NCBI GenBank assembly: GCA_003279705.1 | Contig: QCGZ01000001.1 | Span: 1-64,000, forward strand | DNA length: 64,000 nucleotides | Direction of reading: 5' to 3' | Source of the DNA: OCS116 cluster bacterium AG-390-I16 | Lineage (GTDB): Bacteria; Pseudomonadota; Alphaproteobacteria; MED-G09 | In this document: positions 49,845-60,838 of the stretch, piece after piece | Position numbering within the stretch: the first letter of the stretch is position 1 | How the letters are laid out: every line of letters begins with the position of its first letter | The notes under the pieces: model-generated | Told to the model about the DNA's origin: nothing | The model's database searches: none | The model's input: only the letters and a program-made list of their open reading frames with translations | Position numbers and translations under genes: made by a program

Positions 49845-49868
49845 GATTTTTTTCAGCCAATAAAAATA

Positions 49869-50615
49869 ATGCCAGACAGACATGTAAATTTAACAGGTGC
49901 TTCAAATTTTAGAGATCTTGGTGGATATGAAACCGAAGATGGCATGAAGTTAAAGCAAGGCCTTATTTATCGTTCAGATAATTTATCTCATTTATCTGAG
50001 GAAGATTTAAAGAAAATTAATCAAATTGGCATAAAAACTGTATGTGATTTTAGAAGTGATATTGAGCTTGATGAATTTCCGTCACCGTTTTCTGAAAAAA
50101 CTCTACCCTTGCTAAAACATATACCAATTAAAACATTAGGAACTAAAGATCTTAGAGAATTATCAACAAGAGATGATGTTACAAGTGAAGAGATGGCTAA
50201 AGAAATGCAGCATCACTACGTTCTTTATGTTCATCAACATAAGAAAAAATATAGGGATTTTATAAATTTAGTTGCTTTTGGAGAAATTCCTTTAGTTTTT
50301 CATTGTTTTGCAGGAAAAGATAGAACTGGCTTTGGTGCTCTTTTATACCTAGGTTTATTAGGTGTTAAAAAGGAAACTATAATTGAGGATTATTTACTAA
50401 CTAATAAATATTTCAAAGGTCCAATTATTAACGAGGATTGGAGAGATACTTCTTCAGAGAAACTAAAACCCTTGTTTGAGGCAAGAGTTGATTATATAAA
50501 TGCAGCCTTTTCAGAAATTTATTTATCGTATAATTCAATTGAAGATTTTGTAGTTAAAGAATTAGAAATTAATAATCAAACTGTGGATTTATTAAAAAAT
50601 AGGATTTTAGAGTAA
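49869..50615 (+). CDS. Tyrosine/serine protein phosphatase family protein
   Basis: NLTGASNFRDLGGYET...GLIYRSDNLSHLS...HCFAGKDRTGF (CX5R). Confidence 0.88.
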   Translation: MPDRHVNLTGASNFRDLGGYETEDGMKLKQGLIYRSDNLSHLSEEDLKKINQIGIKTVCDFRSDIELDEFPSPFSEKTLPLLKHIPIKTLGTKDLRELSTRDDVTSEEMAKEMQHHYVLYVHQHKKKYRDFINLVAFGEIPLVFHCFAGKDRTGFGALLYLGLLGVKKETIIEDYLLTNKYFKGPIINEDWRDTSSEKLKPLFEARVDYINAAFSEIYLSYNSIEDFVVKELEINNQTVDLLKNRILE

Positions 50616-50616
50616 A

Positions 50617-50838
50617 TTATTCTTTTACAAAAGTAACGGCATAATACTCTTTGCCATCAAACAAGTCTTTCGCATCCTCAACGCCACTAATCATTTGGAA
50701 CTTTCTTGGTACTATTGTTCCTTCCATTCTATAACCACGAGCACTCATATTTTTTCTATGAAATTCCATGGCGGCAGGGGTAAAATCTTCCGCCAGGACT
50801 GTTATTCTTTCTGCTTTTTTACTGTTTTCTTCTGTCAT
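50617..50838 (-). CDS. Small uncharacterised protein (73 aa)
   Basis: ORF in minus-strand gene set, no family recognised. Confidence 0.5.
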   Translation of the reverse strand: MTEENSKKAERITVLAEDFTPAAMEFHRKNMSARGYRMEGTIVPRKFQMISGVEDAKDLFDGKEYYAVTFVKE

Positions 50839-50872
50839 TTTTTCTCTCTTTAAAAAACATTATCACAATATA

Positions 50873-51901
50873 TTATTTATTTCCGTAAAAAACAAAACCT
50901 GATGGTTTTTTTCCTTTTTTAAAATCTAATAAATTATCTAAAATCGATTTAGACCTTCTTAAATCTGACTCTAAAGTATGTGCAGAGTTATGAGGAGTCA
51001 TTATGATATTATCTAGTTTATGAAAAGGAAAATCAGATGGTCTAGGTTCTTTTTCTGGTTTACCACCTTCTTTTGGTCTATCTGGGTATATCCACCACGT
51101 ATCGATTGCTGCGCCAGCAATATTTTTTTTCTTTAAACTATTGTAAAGGTCCTCTTCCACACAAACATCACCTCTTGCAACATTGATAATATAGGAGGTT
51201 TTTTTCATCTTTGATAATGTTCTTTTATTAATCAGACCTTTGGTGCTTTCATTAAGGTCGCAAGCTAAGACTAAAAAATCACTTTCTTCTAAAATAAAAT
51301 CGAGCTTATCTGATGATCCATGCCAATCAAGATATTTCGGAGTATTTTTTTTCTGAGTTCTGTTTAGTCCATATGTTTTCATTCCAAGTGACTTTGCCCT
51401 TATTGCTGTTTCAATTCCAATCTGACCATATCCGATTATACCTAATGTTTTACCAAAAACCTCACCATGCATACTTTTAGGGTCTGACAGAGTACCTGTT
51501 TTTTCCCATGATCCAGATTTGAAATCATTATGATTGGTAAGGAGGTCAATACTCAAACTCATTATGCAGCCAATAATATATTCAGACATTGCTATTTCAT
51601 GACCAGAGGCATTCGCAACCATAAGATTTTTGGGGATTAATTTGGGATTAAGCCAATCAACTCCAGCAAAAGGTATTTGTAAAAGTTTTAGGTTTTTTGC
51701 AGATGAAATGAATTTAAAAATACCTCCATAAATTAAGGCATCAGATCCAGTTATTGCTATATCTGCTTTATTGAGAAGGTTTGATAAATGTTCTTCACTT
51801 TCACCAGGATTCCAATTAAATATTTTCCAAGATTTATCAAGATTTTCTTGAAGATCTTTTTGGATCGCCTCTCCTTTTTTTCCAAGAATTAATAAATTCA
51901 T
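50873..51901 (-). CDS. D-isomer-specific 2-hydroxyacid dehydrogenase family protein
   Basis: GKTLGIIGYGQIGIETAIRAKSLGM; INVARGDVCVEEDL; TPHNSAHT. Confidence 0.88.
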   Translation of the reverse strand: MNLLILGKKGEAIQKDLQENLDKSWKIFNWNPGESEEHLSNLLNKADIAITGSDALIYGGIFKFISSAKNLKLLQIPFAGVDWLNPKLIPKNLMVANASGHEIAMSEYIIGCIMSLSIDLLTNHNDFKSGSWEKTGTLSDPKSMHGEVFGKTLGIIGYGQIGIETAIRAKSLGMKTYGLNRTQKKNTPKYLDWHGSSDKLDFILEESDFLVLACDLNESTKGLINKRTLSKMKKTSYIINVARGDVCVEEDLYNSLKKKNIAGAAIDTWWIYPDRPKEGGKPEKEPRPSDFPFHKLDNIIMTPHNSAHTLESDLRRSKSILDNLLDFKKGKKPSGFVFYGNK

Positions 51902-51904
51902 TTT

Positions 51905-52669
51905 TTAAGCGATTGTAACGCCTCCATCAATAACGATATTTTGACCTGTGGTAAATGATCCTGCATCACTGGCTAAAAATATAGCCGCTCCAGCAACTTC
52001 GTCTGGCACACCAATTCTTCTTAGAGGTGCTTTAGATGTAGTATTTTTTAAAATCTCTGGATTATCCCATAAAGCCTTTGCAAATCTAGTTTTTATAATA
52101 CCAGGTGAGATACAATTAGCTCTGATATTGTATGGTCCTTGCTCAACGGCTATATTTCTTACCAACTGCATATCTGCTGCTTTTGAGATACTATAAGCTC
52201 CAAGCATTTCAGATCCTTTTAGACCGCCAATAGATGATACAACTATTATTGAACCCTCTTTTCTTTCAATCATTTGAGGAAGAACCATGTTAGACAACCA
52301 ATGATTTGATTTTATATTAGCGCTTAAAATTTTATCAAAAGCTTCATCTGGTATATCCATTGAAGACCCAAAGAATGGATTTAAAGCAGCATTACATACT
52401 AAAATATCTATTCCACCAAAAATAGAATTTGTCTCCTTCACAAGATCCTCTAATTGTTTTTTCTCATTAATGTTGCATGGAATCGAGATAGCACTATCAG
52501 GAAATTTATTGTTAATTTCATCTCTTATTTTTATACACATATCTTCTTTTCTACTGGATATAACAACCTTAGCACCATGCTCAGCAAATCTTTTTGCAAT
52601 AGCTTCACCTATTCCTTTTGTTGAACCAGTTATCAACGCTCTTTTTCCTGATAAATTAAATAATTCCAT
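51905..52669 (-). CDS. SDR-family oxidoreductase
   Basis: ITGSTKGIGEAIAKRF; NAALNP; GAYSISKAADMQ; VIDGGV. Confidence 0.9.
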   Translation of the reverse strand: MELFNLSGKRALITGSTKGIGEAIAKRFAEHGAKVVISSRKEDMCIKIRDEINNKFPDSAISIPCNINEKKQLEDLVKETNSIFGGIDILVCNAALNPFFGSSMDIPDEAFDKILSANIKSNHWLSNMVLPQMIERKEGSIIVVSSIGGLKGSEMLGAYSISKAADMQLVRNIAVEQGPYNIRANCISPGIIKTRFAKALWDNPEILKNTTSKAPLRRIGVPDEVAGAAIFLASDAGSFTTGQNIVIDGGVTIA

Positions 52670-52768
52670 TTTTTTTCCTATAATTTATATATTTAGAATA
52701 GCAGAGCTTAAAAACTAAATGAAGCCAATAGTTGACGAATAAGACACAGTATATTAGTCAGTGATTAT

Positions 52769-53620
52769 ATGGCTCATGACATAAAAAAATCTATTAAAAT
52801 TAATAATTTTTCAGAAGTTTATGAAAAATATGACTCTGTAATCTGTGATATTTGGGGTGTAATCCATAATGGACAGGAGTTATTTGGTTCAAGCGTCGAT
52901 TGTTTATATGATTTAAAAAATAAAGGATATCCTATAATTTTGGTTTCGAATGCTCCTCGTCCAGGAGAGGAGATAAAATTAATGCTTGAAAAGATGGGTT
53001 TAGAAAAAAATTGCTATGATAAAATTATTACATCTGGTGATTTAACGCAGAAAATATTAAATGATGGATCGCTTGGGCAAAATTGTTATCATATTGGTCC
53101 AGATAGGGATTTAAAGATTTTTGATGGTGTGGGGGTAAACAGAGTTAGTTTTGATGAATCTGATTTTATTTTTATTACTGGGTTATTTAATGATGAGGAA
53201 GAGGATGAAAATACCTACTTACCTCTTTTAGAGAAAAGTAAAAAAAGAAAACTTAAATTATTATGCGCAAATCCAGATATTTGGGTTCAAAGGGGTAGTG
53301 ACTTGATTCCTTGTGCAGGGGCAATATCTAAAAAATATGAATCTATTGGTGGCGAAGTCATAAATATTGGGAAGCCGTTTCAACCAATTTTTGATGAGGC
53401 AATGAAAAATATAGATAACCTTGGAAAAGGAAAATTTTCGTCAACTATTGTTATTGGCGATGGAATTGACACAGATATAAAAGGGGCTAATGATTATAAA
53501 TTAGATAGCTTACTAACATTAGGTGGGTTATTCTCTGGTCAAAAAATAGATGAGGTCCATAAGGTAATTAATAATAAGAAGATTTTTCCAACTTATCTCA
53601 TTGAGGAATTAACTTATTAA
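52769..53620 (+). CDS. HAD-superfamily subfamily IIA hydrolase
   Basis: YDSVICDIWGVIHNGQELF; VSNAPRPG; VIGDGIDTDIKGANDYKLDSLLTLGG. Confidence 0.85.
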   Translation: MAHDIKKSIKINNFSEVYEKYDSVICDIWGVIHNGQELFGSSVDCLYDLKNKGYPIILVSNAPRPGEEIKLMLEKMGLEKNCYDKIITSGDLTQKILNDGSLGQNCYHIGPDRDLKIFDGVGVNRVSFDESDFIFITGLFNDEEEDENTYLPLLEKSKKRKLKLLCANPDIWVQRGSDLIPCAGAISKKYESIGGEVINIGKPFQPIFDEAMKNIDNLGKGKFSSTIVIGDGIDTDIKGANDYKLDSLLTLGGLFSGQKIDEVHKVINNKKIFPTYLIEELTY

Positions 53621-53647
53621 ATATTTTAAGTTTTTTTGGTTAAGAGT

Positions 53648-54574
53648 ATGAAAATTTTTATCGATAAAAATGATAATTTAAAGTCTGCTAGAGGTGGTGT
53701 TTATGCGCTAGGTAATTTCGATGGAGTACATCTTGGTCATAAAGAGATTATTTTAAAAGTTATTGATATTAGTAATTCAAAAAATATTCCATCTGGTGTT
53801 TTAATTTTTGATCCTCATCCCAGAAATTTTTTTAATCCCAAATTAGATGATTTTATTTTATCCGACATAAAAACAAGATCATATCTTTTAGAAAAAACTA
53901 ACTTAGATTTTTTAGGTATACTAAAATTTGATGATTTTATGTCTAATCTTTCCCCACGGGAATTTGTTGAAAAAATAATCAAAAATAGAGTTGGTGTCTC
54001 CCATCTCATTGTAGGATACAATTTTAGATTCGGTAGAAATAGAGAAGGGGATGTTGAAATATTATCAAAAATTTGTACTGAATTTAATATTGATCTTACT
54101 ATTATCGAACAGGTTAAAAATATGGAATTAACTATTTCATCTTCTAAAATAAGAGAAGCTATAGAAGGATTAGATTTTAAAAAAGTAAAAGGAATTATTG
54201 GAGACTACTGGAAAATTGTAGGCGAGGTAATTGAAGGTGATAAAAGAGGAAGAGAGATAGGTTTTCCTACTGCAAATATTATGATGGATAATATTATAAA
54301 ACCTAGTTTTGGAGTTTATGCAGTTAAAGTTAATTATAATAATGATATTTTTAATGGGATTGCAAATTTTGGTGTAAGACCAACCTTCGACAAAACAAAA
54401 TCATTACCTATATTAGAAGTGCATTTGTTTAATTTTTCAGATAATTTGTACGGAAAAGAAATTGTTATTTCTTTTGTTGACTTTATAAGAAAAGAAAAGA
54501 AATTTAATGGTCTTGAGTCTTTAAAATCTCAGATTAAGCTTGATATAAATATAGCAAAAGATTTATTGGGTTAA
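53648..54574 (+). CDS. ribF: Bifunctional riboflavin kinase/FAD synthetase
   Basis: ALGNFDGVHLGHKEII; FDPHPRNFF; GYNFRFGRNREGD; GREIGFPTANI. Confidence 0.95.
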   Translation: MKIFIDKNDNLKSARGGVYALGNFDGVHLGHKEIILKVIDISNSKNIPSGVLIFDPHPRNFFNPKLDDFILSDIKTRSYLLEKTNLDFLGILKFDDFMSNLSPREFVEKIIKNRVGVSHLIVGYNFRFGRNREGDVEILSKICTEFNIDLTIIEQVKNMELTISSSKIREAIEGLDFKKVKGIIGDYWKIVGEVIEGDKRGREIGFPTANIMMDNIIKPSFGVYAVKVNYNNDIFNGIANFGVRPTFDKTKSLPILEVHLFNFSDNLYGKEIVISFVDFIRKEKKFNGLESLKSQIKLDINIAKDLLG

Positions 54575-54608
54575 TAATTTTATAAGTTGAGCTTCAAATG
54601 GAAAAGTT

Positions 54609-57452
54609 ATGTCCTTAGAAAATGAAAATAAAGTAGATTATAGAGATACACTGTTATTACCAAAAACAGATCTACCTATGCGAGCAAGTCTTCCAGATAA
54701 AGAACCTAATTTTTTAGAAAAATGGCATAAAGAAAAGTTATTTTCTAAAATCAGAGAAGCGTCAAAAGGTAGAGAAAAATTCATTTTGCATGATGGACCG
54801 CCATACGCAAATGGAAATTTACACATGGGAACTGCTCTAAATAAAATCTTAAAAGATGTTATTGTTCGCTCAAAGCAATTACAAGGATTTGATGCAGAGT
54901 ATAGACCTGGCTGGGATTGTCATGGATTACCTATTGAGTGGAAAGTTGAAGAATTATATAGGGAGGCTAACAAAGTAAAGGAAGATGTGCCTATAAATGA
55001 TTTTCGAGGAGAATGCAGGGCTTTTGCAAAAAAATGGATAAATATTCAAAAAGAACAATTTATGAGATTAGGAGTATTAGGTAATTGGGATAATCCATAT
55101 ACAACAATGGAGTTTTCTTCTGAGGCAGCTATTGTTGAAGAGTTCCATAAGTTTTTAATGAATGGCGACCTATATATGGGCTCAAAACCAGTGATGTGGT
55201 CAGTTGTTGAAAAAACAGCATTAGCTGAAGCTGAAGTCGAGTATCTAGAGCATGCATCCCCTACTATATGGGTAAGCTTTCCAATTTTAAATGGTAATAA
55301 GGACTTAAGTGGAGCAAGTATCTTAATTTGGACCACAACTCCTTGGACTATTCCTGCTAATAGAGCGTTAGCATTTTCATCTCAATTTGAATATGGTTTA
55401 TTTGAAGTTTCTTCAATTGATGAAGGAAGCATAGCATCAGTTGGTAAAAAAATTATTATTAATATAGCTATGAAGGAAAATGTTGAAAACGCAGCTAAAA
55501 TAAAATTAAATTTTTTGAAATCTGTGGAATCTCTTGAAGGTTTAATATGTAGTCATCCATTTAGGGAAAGTGGTTATGATTTTGATGTTCCCTTATTAGA
55601 AGGGGATTTTTTAACTGAAGATGCCGGTACTGGTTTTGTCCATATAGCCCCTAGTCACGGTCAAGATGATTATGAGCTTGCGATTAAAAACGATATTAAG
55701 CCGCCTTTTATCCTAGATGATGAAGGTTATTATCTTGATGACGTTAAGGTTTTTGCAGGTAAGAAAGTTTACAATGATGATGGATCTTTAGGCAATGCAA
55801 CGGGTGCAGTTATTTCTGAACTAATAAAATCAGATAATCTTTTGGGAAAAGGAAAGTTAAGGCATCAATACCCGCATAGTTGGCGTTCAAAATCTCCACT
55901 AATTTTTAGAAATACCCCTCAATGGTTTATCTCAATGGAAACAAATGGATTAAGAAAAAAATCTCTTAAGGCAATTGAGGATGTTCAGTGGATTCCTGTA
56001 AAAGGAAAAAATAGAATTAAAGCAATGGTTGACACAAGGCCTGATTGGGTTGTTTCAAGGCAAAGGGCTTGGGGTGTACCTTTGTCTATTTTTGTAAATA
56101 AGAAAACTGGCGAGCCTTTAAGAGATAATGGAGTTAATAAAAGAATTGCAGACTCATTTAGAGAAAATGGTTCAGATTCTTGGTTTAGCAAAAATTCATC
56201 AGAGTATTTAGGTGATAATTACAATCCAAATGATTGGGAAAAAGTTAATGATATTCTGGATGTTTGGTTTGACTCTGGTTCAACACATGCGTTTGTATTA
56301 GAGAATGATGAAAATTTATCCTCACCAGCAAATCTTTACTTGGAGGGGTCAGATCAACACCGGGGATGGTTTCAGTCATCCTTACTTGAGTCATGTGGAA
56401 CAAGGGGTGTAGCTCCCTTTGAACAAGTTTTAACGCATGGATTTGTAATGGATAAGGATGGAAGAAAAATGTCAAAATCCATTGGAAATGTTATTCTTCC
56501 TGATGACCTCATTAATCAGTATGGAGCAGACGTAGTAAGATTATGGGTAGTTTCATCTGATTTTACTGAAGATTTGAGAATTGGTCAGGAAATAATGAAG
56601 GCAAATGTAGAGTCATATAGAAAAATAAGAAATACATTTCGATTCTTATTGGGAAATCTTCACGATTTTAGCGATAAGGAGATTGTTCCATATGAAGATA
56701 TGCCTGAATTGGAAAAGTATATTCTTCATAAGCTAAAAGTAATCGATGAGAAAGTTAAAAAAGGTTATAATGAGTATGACCTGAAAATGGTATTTCAAAC
56801 CCTTCTTAATTTTTCAAATTTAGATCTTTCTTCATTTTATTTTGATGTTAGAAAGGACTCCCTTTATTGCAATAGTATTAATGATATATCAAGAAGGTCT
56901 ACCAGAACAGTTTTAGATATTTTATTTAATTATCTTGTTCGATGGTTTTCTCCAATATTATGCTTTACTTGTGAGGAGGTGTTACAATCTCGTTTTTTCG
57001 GCTATGAAAAGAGTGTCCATGAGTTAGACTTTATAGAAACAAATGACGAGTGGTTAAATATTGAACTTTTTGAAAAGTGGGAAAAAATACGCTCTGTAAG
57101 AAAAGTCGTAACTGGAGCTATTGAATTGGAAAGAAAAGAAAAAAGAATAGGGTCAAGTCTAGAGGCTTTTCCAAATATTTTCATATCAAATGATGAATAT
57201 TTAGAAATTTTTAAAAATATCGATTTAGCTGAAATATTTATTACATCTCAAGCAAAAATTTTAGAGGGTGAAGGACCAGAAAATGCATTTAGATTATCTG
57301 AAAATAATATAGTTTCTGTTTTATGCTATGTTGCAGAAGGAAAAAAGTGTAACAGATCATGGAAGATATTACCTGAAGTTGGAACAGATCCTGATTATCC
57401 AGATTTAAGCATTCGTGATGCAAATGTTATGAGAGAAATTAGTGATAAATAA
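54609..57452 (+). CDS. ileS: Isoleucyl-tRNA synthetase
   Basis: [41 protein letters not shown]. Confidence 0.97.
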   Translation: MSLENENKVDYRDTLLLPKTDLPMRASLPDKEPNFLEKWHKEKLFSKIREASKGREKFILHDGPPYANGNLHMGTALNKILKDVIVRSKQLQGFDAEYRPGWDCHGLPIEWKVEELYREANKVKEDVPINDFRGECRAFAKKWINIQKEQFMRLGVLGNWDNPYTTMEFSSEAAIVEEFHKFLMNGDLYMGSKPVMWSVVEKTALAEAEVEYLEHASPTIWVSFPILNGNKDLSGASILIWTTTPWTIPANRALAFSSQFEYGLFEVSSIDEGSIASVGKKIIINIAMKENVENAAKIKLNFLKSVESLEGLICSHPFRESGYDFDVPLLEGDFLTEDAGTGFVHIAPSHGQDDYELAIKNDIKPPFILDDEGYYLDDVKVFAGKKVYNDDGSLGNATGAVISELIKSDNLLGKGKLRHQYPHSWRSKSPLIFRNTPQWFISMETNGLRKKSLKAIEDVQWIPVKGKNRIKAMVDTRPDWVVSRQRAWGVPLSIFVNKKTGEPLRDNGVNKRIADSFRENGSDSWFSKNSSEYLGDNYNPNDWEKVNDILDVWFDSGSTHAFVLENDENLSSPANLYLEGSDQHRGWFQSSLLESCGTRGVAPFEQVLTHGFVMDKDGRKMSKSIGNVILPDDLINQYGADVVRLWVVSSDFTEDLRIGQEIMKANVESYRKIRNTFRFLLGNLHDFSDKEIVPYEDMPELEKYILHKLKVIDEKVKKGYNEYDLKMVFQTLLNFSNLDLSSFYFDVRKDSLYCNSINDISRRSTRTVLDILFNYLVRWFSPILCFTCEEVLQSRFFGYEKSVHELDFIETNDEWLNIELFEKWEKIRSVRKVVTGAIELERKEKRIGSSLEAFPNIFISNDEYLEIFKNIDLAEIFITSQAKILEGEGPENAFRLSENNIVSVLCYVAEGKKCNRSWKILPEVGTDPDYPDLSIRDANVMREISDK

Positions 57453-57930
57453 AAAATTAAGAAATTATAGTTTTCTAATATTATCAATTTTTATTTTTCT
57501 TTTAGATTTTTTCAGTAAATATTTTTTAATTAATTTTTATGATTTAGGATCAAAAGGTAGAGTATACATAACTTCGTTTCTTGACTTCATATTAGTTTTA
57601 AATCCTGGCATAAGTTTTGGTATTTTATCAAATGGCAATGATACTCAGCGATGGACTCTTTCTTTTCTTTCTATATTAGTTATTTTTTATTTATATTATT
57701 GGTCAACAAAATCACCTTCAAAAATTATAAAAATATCTTTATTTGTTATGATTGGTGGAGCTTTAGGAAATGTTTTTGATAGACTTATTTACGGTAAAGT
57801 AATTGATTTTATTTCACTTCATGTTTTTGATTATTACTGGTATGTATTTAATATAGCAGATATAGCTATTGTTCTAGGAGGTTTGACTATTTTAACCGAT
57901 CTTACTAGAGACTCTTTTGTAAAAAAGTAA
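57442..57930 (+). CDS. lspA: Lipoprotein signal peptidase
   Basis: [40 protein letters not shown]. Confidence 0.93.
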   Translation: MINKKLRNYSFLILSIFIFLLDFFSKYFLINFYDLGSKGRVYITSFLDFILVLNPGISFGILSNGNDTQRWTLSFLSILVIFYLYYWSTKSPSKIIKISLFVMIGGALGNVFDRLIYGKVIDFISLHVFDYYWYVFNIADIAIVLGGLTILTDLTRDSFVKK

Positions 57931-57940
57931 TGGGGAAATA

Positions 57941-58357
57941 ATGTTTATAAGATTTTTTGGTTTTATTTTTATCTTTTTTAATATTTCTTTCTTGTCCAGT
58001 TGTGGCAGTGAGTTGGCAGACGTTTTAGGAACAAATAAACTTCCACCAGATGAGTTTACAATTTTAACAAAGCCTGCGTTAATTGTTCCTCCAGAATACA
58101 ATCTTAGGCCTCCAGCCGAGGGAGAAATTCGTCCTGATCCTCAGCAACCAAACAGACAATTGCAATCAATTTTATTTGGGCAAAATAAAACTGACGAATT
58201 TAGTACATCAGAAATTAATTTGATGACAGGTTCAGATGTAGCTGAGGCTATTCCAAATATTCGAGAGGTAATTGACTCTGAAATGAGAGATGTTGAGGAG
58301 GTTAGCCCCAATCTTGAAAGTCAAATTTTAAATTCACCATCTGAAACTTTAAGATAG
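57941..58357 (+). CDS. DUF3035-family (BamF-like) lipoprotein
   Basis: Lipobox LSSC; ADVLGTNKLPPDEFTILTKPALIVPPEYNLRPP; downstream of lspA. Confidence 0.8.
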   Translation: MFIRFFGFIFIFFNISFLSSCGSELADVLGTNKLPPDEFTILTKPALIVPPEYNLRPPAEGEIRPDPQQPNRQLQSILFGQNKTDEFSTSEINLMTGSDVAEAIPNIREVIDSEMRDVEEVSPNLESQILNSPSETLR

Positions 58358-58360
58358 TAT

Positions 58361-59305
58361 TTACTCTTTAGAAGATAGATAATTTTCAGCCTCTAAAGCA
58401 GCCATACATCCCAAACCAGCAGCTGTCACTGCTTGTCTATATTTTTCATCTGTAACATCACCAGCAGCAAATACTCCTTCGATAGATGTTAAGGTAGAGT
58501 CTGGTTCTGTAATTATGTAACCATTTTTATTAATTGCTAATTTATCTTTGAAGATTGATGATGAAGGACTGTGACCAATAGCAATAAAGATTCCATCGAC
58601 CATAATTTTATCCTCGCTATTATTTTTTACATTTTTTAGTAAAACGCTGTTTACGCTTGGTGGATTATTTTCACCAATTATTTCTTTAACTTCAGAGTCC
58701 CAGATAGTAGAAATTTTTGGATGATTAAAAAGTTTATTTTGAAGAATTTTTTCAGCTCTCAACTCATCTCTTCTATGAACTAATACTACTTCAGAAGCAA
58801 AATTTGTTAGAAATAAAGCTTCCTCTACAGCAGTATTTCCGCCACCAACAACCATTACTTTTTTATCTTTATAAAAGAATCCATCACAAGTAGCACATGC
58901 TGATACACCATAACCTTTAAATTTATCTTCCGACTCAAGGCCAAGCCAACGTGCTTGAGCTCCAGTTGAAATTATCAGAGCATCACATGAATATTTTTTT
59001 TCTGAATCTGATGATAAAATAAAAGGTCTAACAGATAGATCTACATCAATTATAGTATCTAGAATTATTTTTGTGCCCACTTTTTCAGCTTGATCTCGCA
59101 TTTGCTCCATTAACCATGGACCTTGTATTACATCAGAAAAACCTGGGTAATTTTCAACATCTGTTGTAATCGTCATTTGCCCGCCAGGTTCAATTCCTGT
59201 CAATAAAACTGGTTCTAGCATTGCTCTAGAGGTGTATATTGCAGCTGTATAGCCAGCTGGTCCAGAACCTAAGATTAGTATTTTAGAATGATTAATATTA
59301 GGCAT
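58361..59305 (-). CDS. trxB: Thioredoxin-disulfide reductase
   Basis: ILGSGPAGYTAAIYTSRA; CATCDG redox site; AAGDVTDEKYRQAVTAAGLGCMAA. Confidence 0.95.
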   Translation of the reverse strand: MPNINHSKILILGSGPAGYTAAIYTSRAMLEPVLLTGIEPGGQMTITTDVENYPGFSDVIQGPWLMEQMRDQAEKVGTKIILDTIIDVDLSVRPFILSSDSEKKYSCDALIISTGAQARWLGLESEDKFKGYGVSACATCDGFFYKDKKVMVVGGGNTAVEEALFLTNFASEVVLVHRRDELRAEKILQNKLFNHPKISTIWDSEVKEIIGENNPPSVNSVLLKNVKNNSEDKIMVDGIFIAIGHSPSSSIFKDKLAINKNGYIITEPDSTLTSIEGVFAAGDVTDEKYRQAVTAAGLGCMAALEAENYLSSKE

Positions 59306-59367
59306 TTTTTTCCTTTCATACTTATTGGTATTATAAAAGATTCTTTAGCTTAAAAAACAATATAAAT

Positions 59368-60300
59368 TTATATTAATTTAGCTAAATGATCAGCTATTTC
59401 TTTAGTGGCATTACTCTTTTCAAAATGAAATTCGTTAATTTTTCCATTAATTTTTTTTACAAAATTTCCTTTTTCTAATTGTATTAGAAACTTATTAATT
59501 CTTTTCGATCTGCATTCAAGATCAAAAATATAGGTTGATTGGTTGGCTGTGATTGCTTCGCTTATCATGTTTACAGAGTCAGGGGTTACTATAGCTATAT
59601 TTGATACTCCCAGGAATGCATAGTAAGGATTATCTCCATAATTATCATAAAAATAGTGAGGACTATTCTTAATAATATTTCTTATTTCTTCTTTTAAAAA
59701 TTGGGGAGTTCTTCGAGAGGTTGAAATTAAGGGTGTCCAACCTTCTTTAATTGATCTAGATATAGTTTCTAAAATTGAAAAACATTCTTTTTTATCAAAG
59801 CTAAATGCCTTTGTTTTACCTCCTATTAATATTGTTAAAAAAGGTTCCGGAAGAACTGAAAATTTATTACTCCATTTATCAAGTTCTTTTGTTATTAAAT
59901 CTTGAGAGACTCTCCCAGGAGATAGAAGAGTTGAAAAAGTATTTGCCCCTTTTATTTCATCATGAAGTGGGGCCCACACAAAATCAAAATTACTTGTTTT
60001 AATTTTTGGGTTCTGAAGAAATATAGTAAAAACATCATCTCTAAGCTTAGATTTTAAATATTTCATATAGGGTATGGTTTTTCTACCTGCCCCAATGATA
60101 TATTTTGGCCAGGGTTTGACAAAGTTTTTAACTTTTCTTGGTGTACCATATGGCGCTGTAATAGATAGAATTTTCCCAGGATTAATTTTTTTTATTTCAT
60201 AGTTAAAATTTAACTCTTCAGCAAGACCAATGCATTGATTTTCGCAGCCAATTAAGCCCGAAGAAATAATCCAGCAATTTATAGATTCCTTTTCTGTCAT
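59368..60300 (-). CDS. Mitochondrial-fission ELM1-like family protein
   Basis: CWIISSGLIGCENQCIGLAEEL...WPKYIIGAGRKTIPYMKYLK...VTPDSVNMISEA. Confidence 0.8.
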   Translation of the reverse strand: MTEKESINCWIISSGLIGCENQCIGLAEELNFNYEIKKINPGKILSITAPYGTPRKVKNFVKPWPKYIIGAGRKTIPYMKYLKSKLRDDVFTIFLQNPKIKTSNFDFVWAPLHDEIKGANTFSTLLSPGRVSQDLITKELDKWSNKFSVLPEPFLTILIGGKTKAFSFDKKECFSILETISRSIKEGWTPLISTSRRTPQFLKEEIRNIIKNSPHYFYDNYGDNPYYAFLGVSNIAIVTPDSVNMISEAITANQSTYIFDLECRSKRINKFLIQLEKGNFVKKINGKINEFHFEKSNATKEIADHLAKLI

Positions 60301-60358
60301 TAATTAATTCCTTGTAATAATCTTGCGTGATTATTAGACAATGTATAACATAATTTAT

Positions 60359-60838
60359 ATGAAACGAGATAATTTAGATAATATTGATGTAAAAATTTTA
60401 AAAACACTTCAGAAAAACGGTAGGGTGACAAATGTTGAGCTTGCTGAGAAAGTTGATTTATCAGCTCCTCCTTGTTTAAGAAGAGTAAGATCACTGGAAG
60501 AAAAAGGGTTTATTAAAGGATATCATGCTGATCTATCAGCAGAAAAACTTGGATTTCAAGTTACTGTTTTTGCTATGGTCGGTTTGCATAATCAAGCTGA
60601 GTCTGATTTAAAGGCTTTTGAGGATAGAGTTAACTCGCTAGACTATGTAAGAGAATGTCATATGCTTAATGGTGAAATAGACTTTATTTTAAAATGTGTT
60701 GCACCTGACTTATCTGCTTTTCAAATTTTTCTTACGCAGGAGCTTACCTCCGCACCAAATGTAGCTAGTGTTAAAACCTCGCTAACTATCAGACAATCAA
60801 AGTATTCTCCTGGTATTCCTATTAAAAATACAATTTAA
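60359..60838 (+). CDS. Lrp/AsnC-family transcriptional regulator
   Basis: LDNIDVKILKTLQKNGRVTNVELAEKVDLSAPPCLRRVRSLEEKGFIKGYHA. Confidence 0.92.
   Translation: MKRDNLDNIDVKILKTLQKNGRVTNVELAEKVDLSAPPCLRRVRSLEEKGFIKGYHADLSAEKLGFQVTVFAMVGLHNQAESDLKAFEDRVNSLDYVRECHMLNGEIDFILKCVAPDLSAFQIFLTQELTSAPNVASVKTSLTIRQSKYSPGIPIKNTI

Noticed and set aside
60300-60494. 64-aa minus-strand ORF overlapping the Lrp/AsnC gene start
   Set aside because: Antisense to the conserved HTH-coding region; no motif
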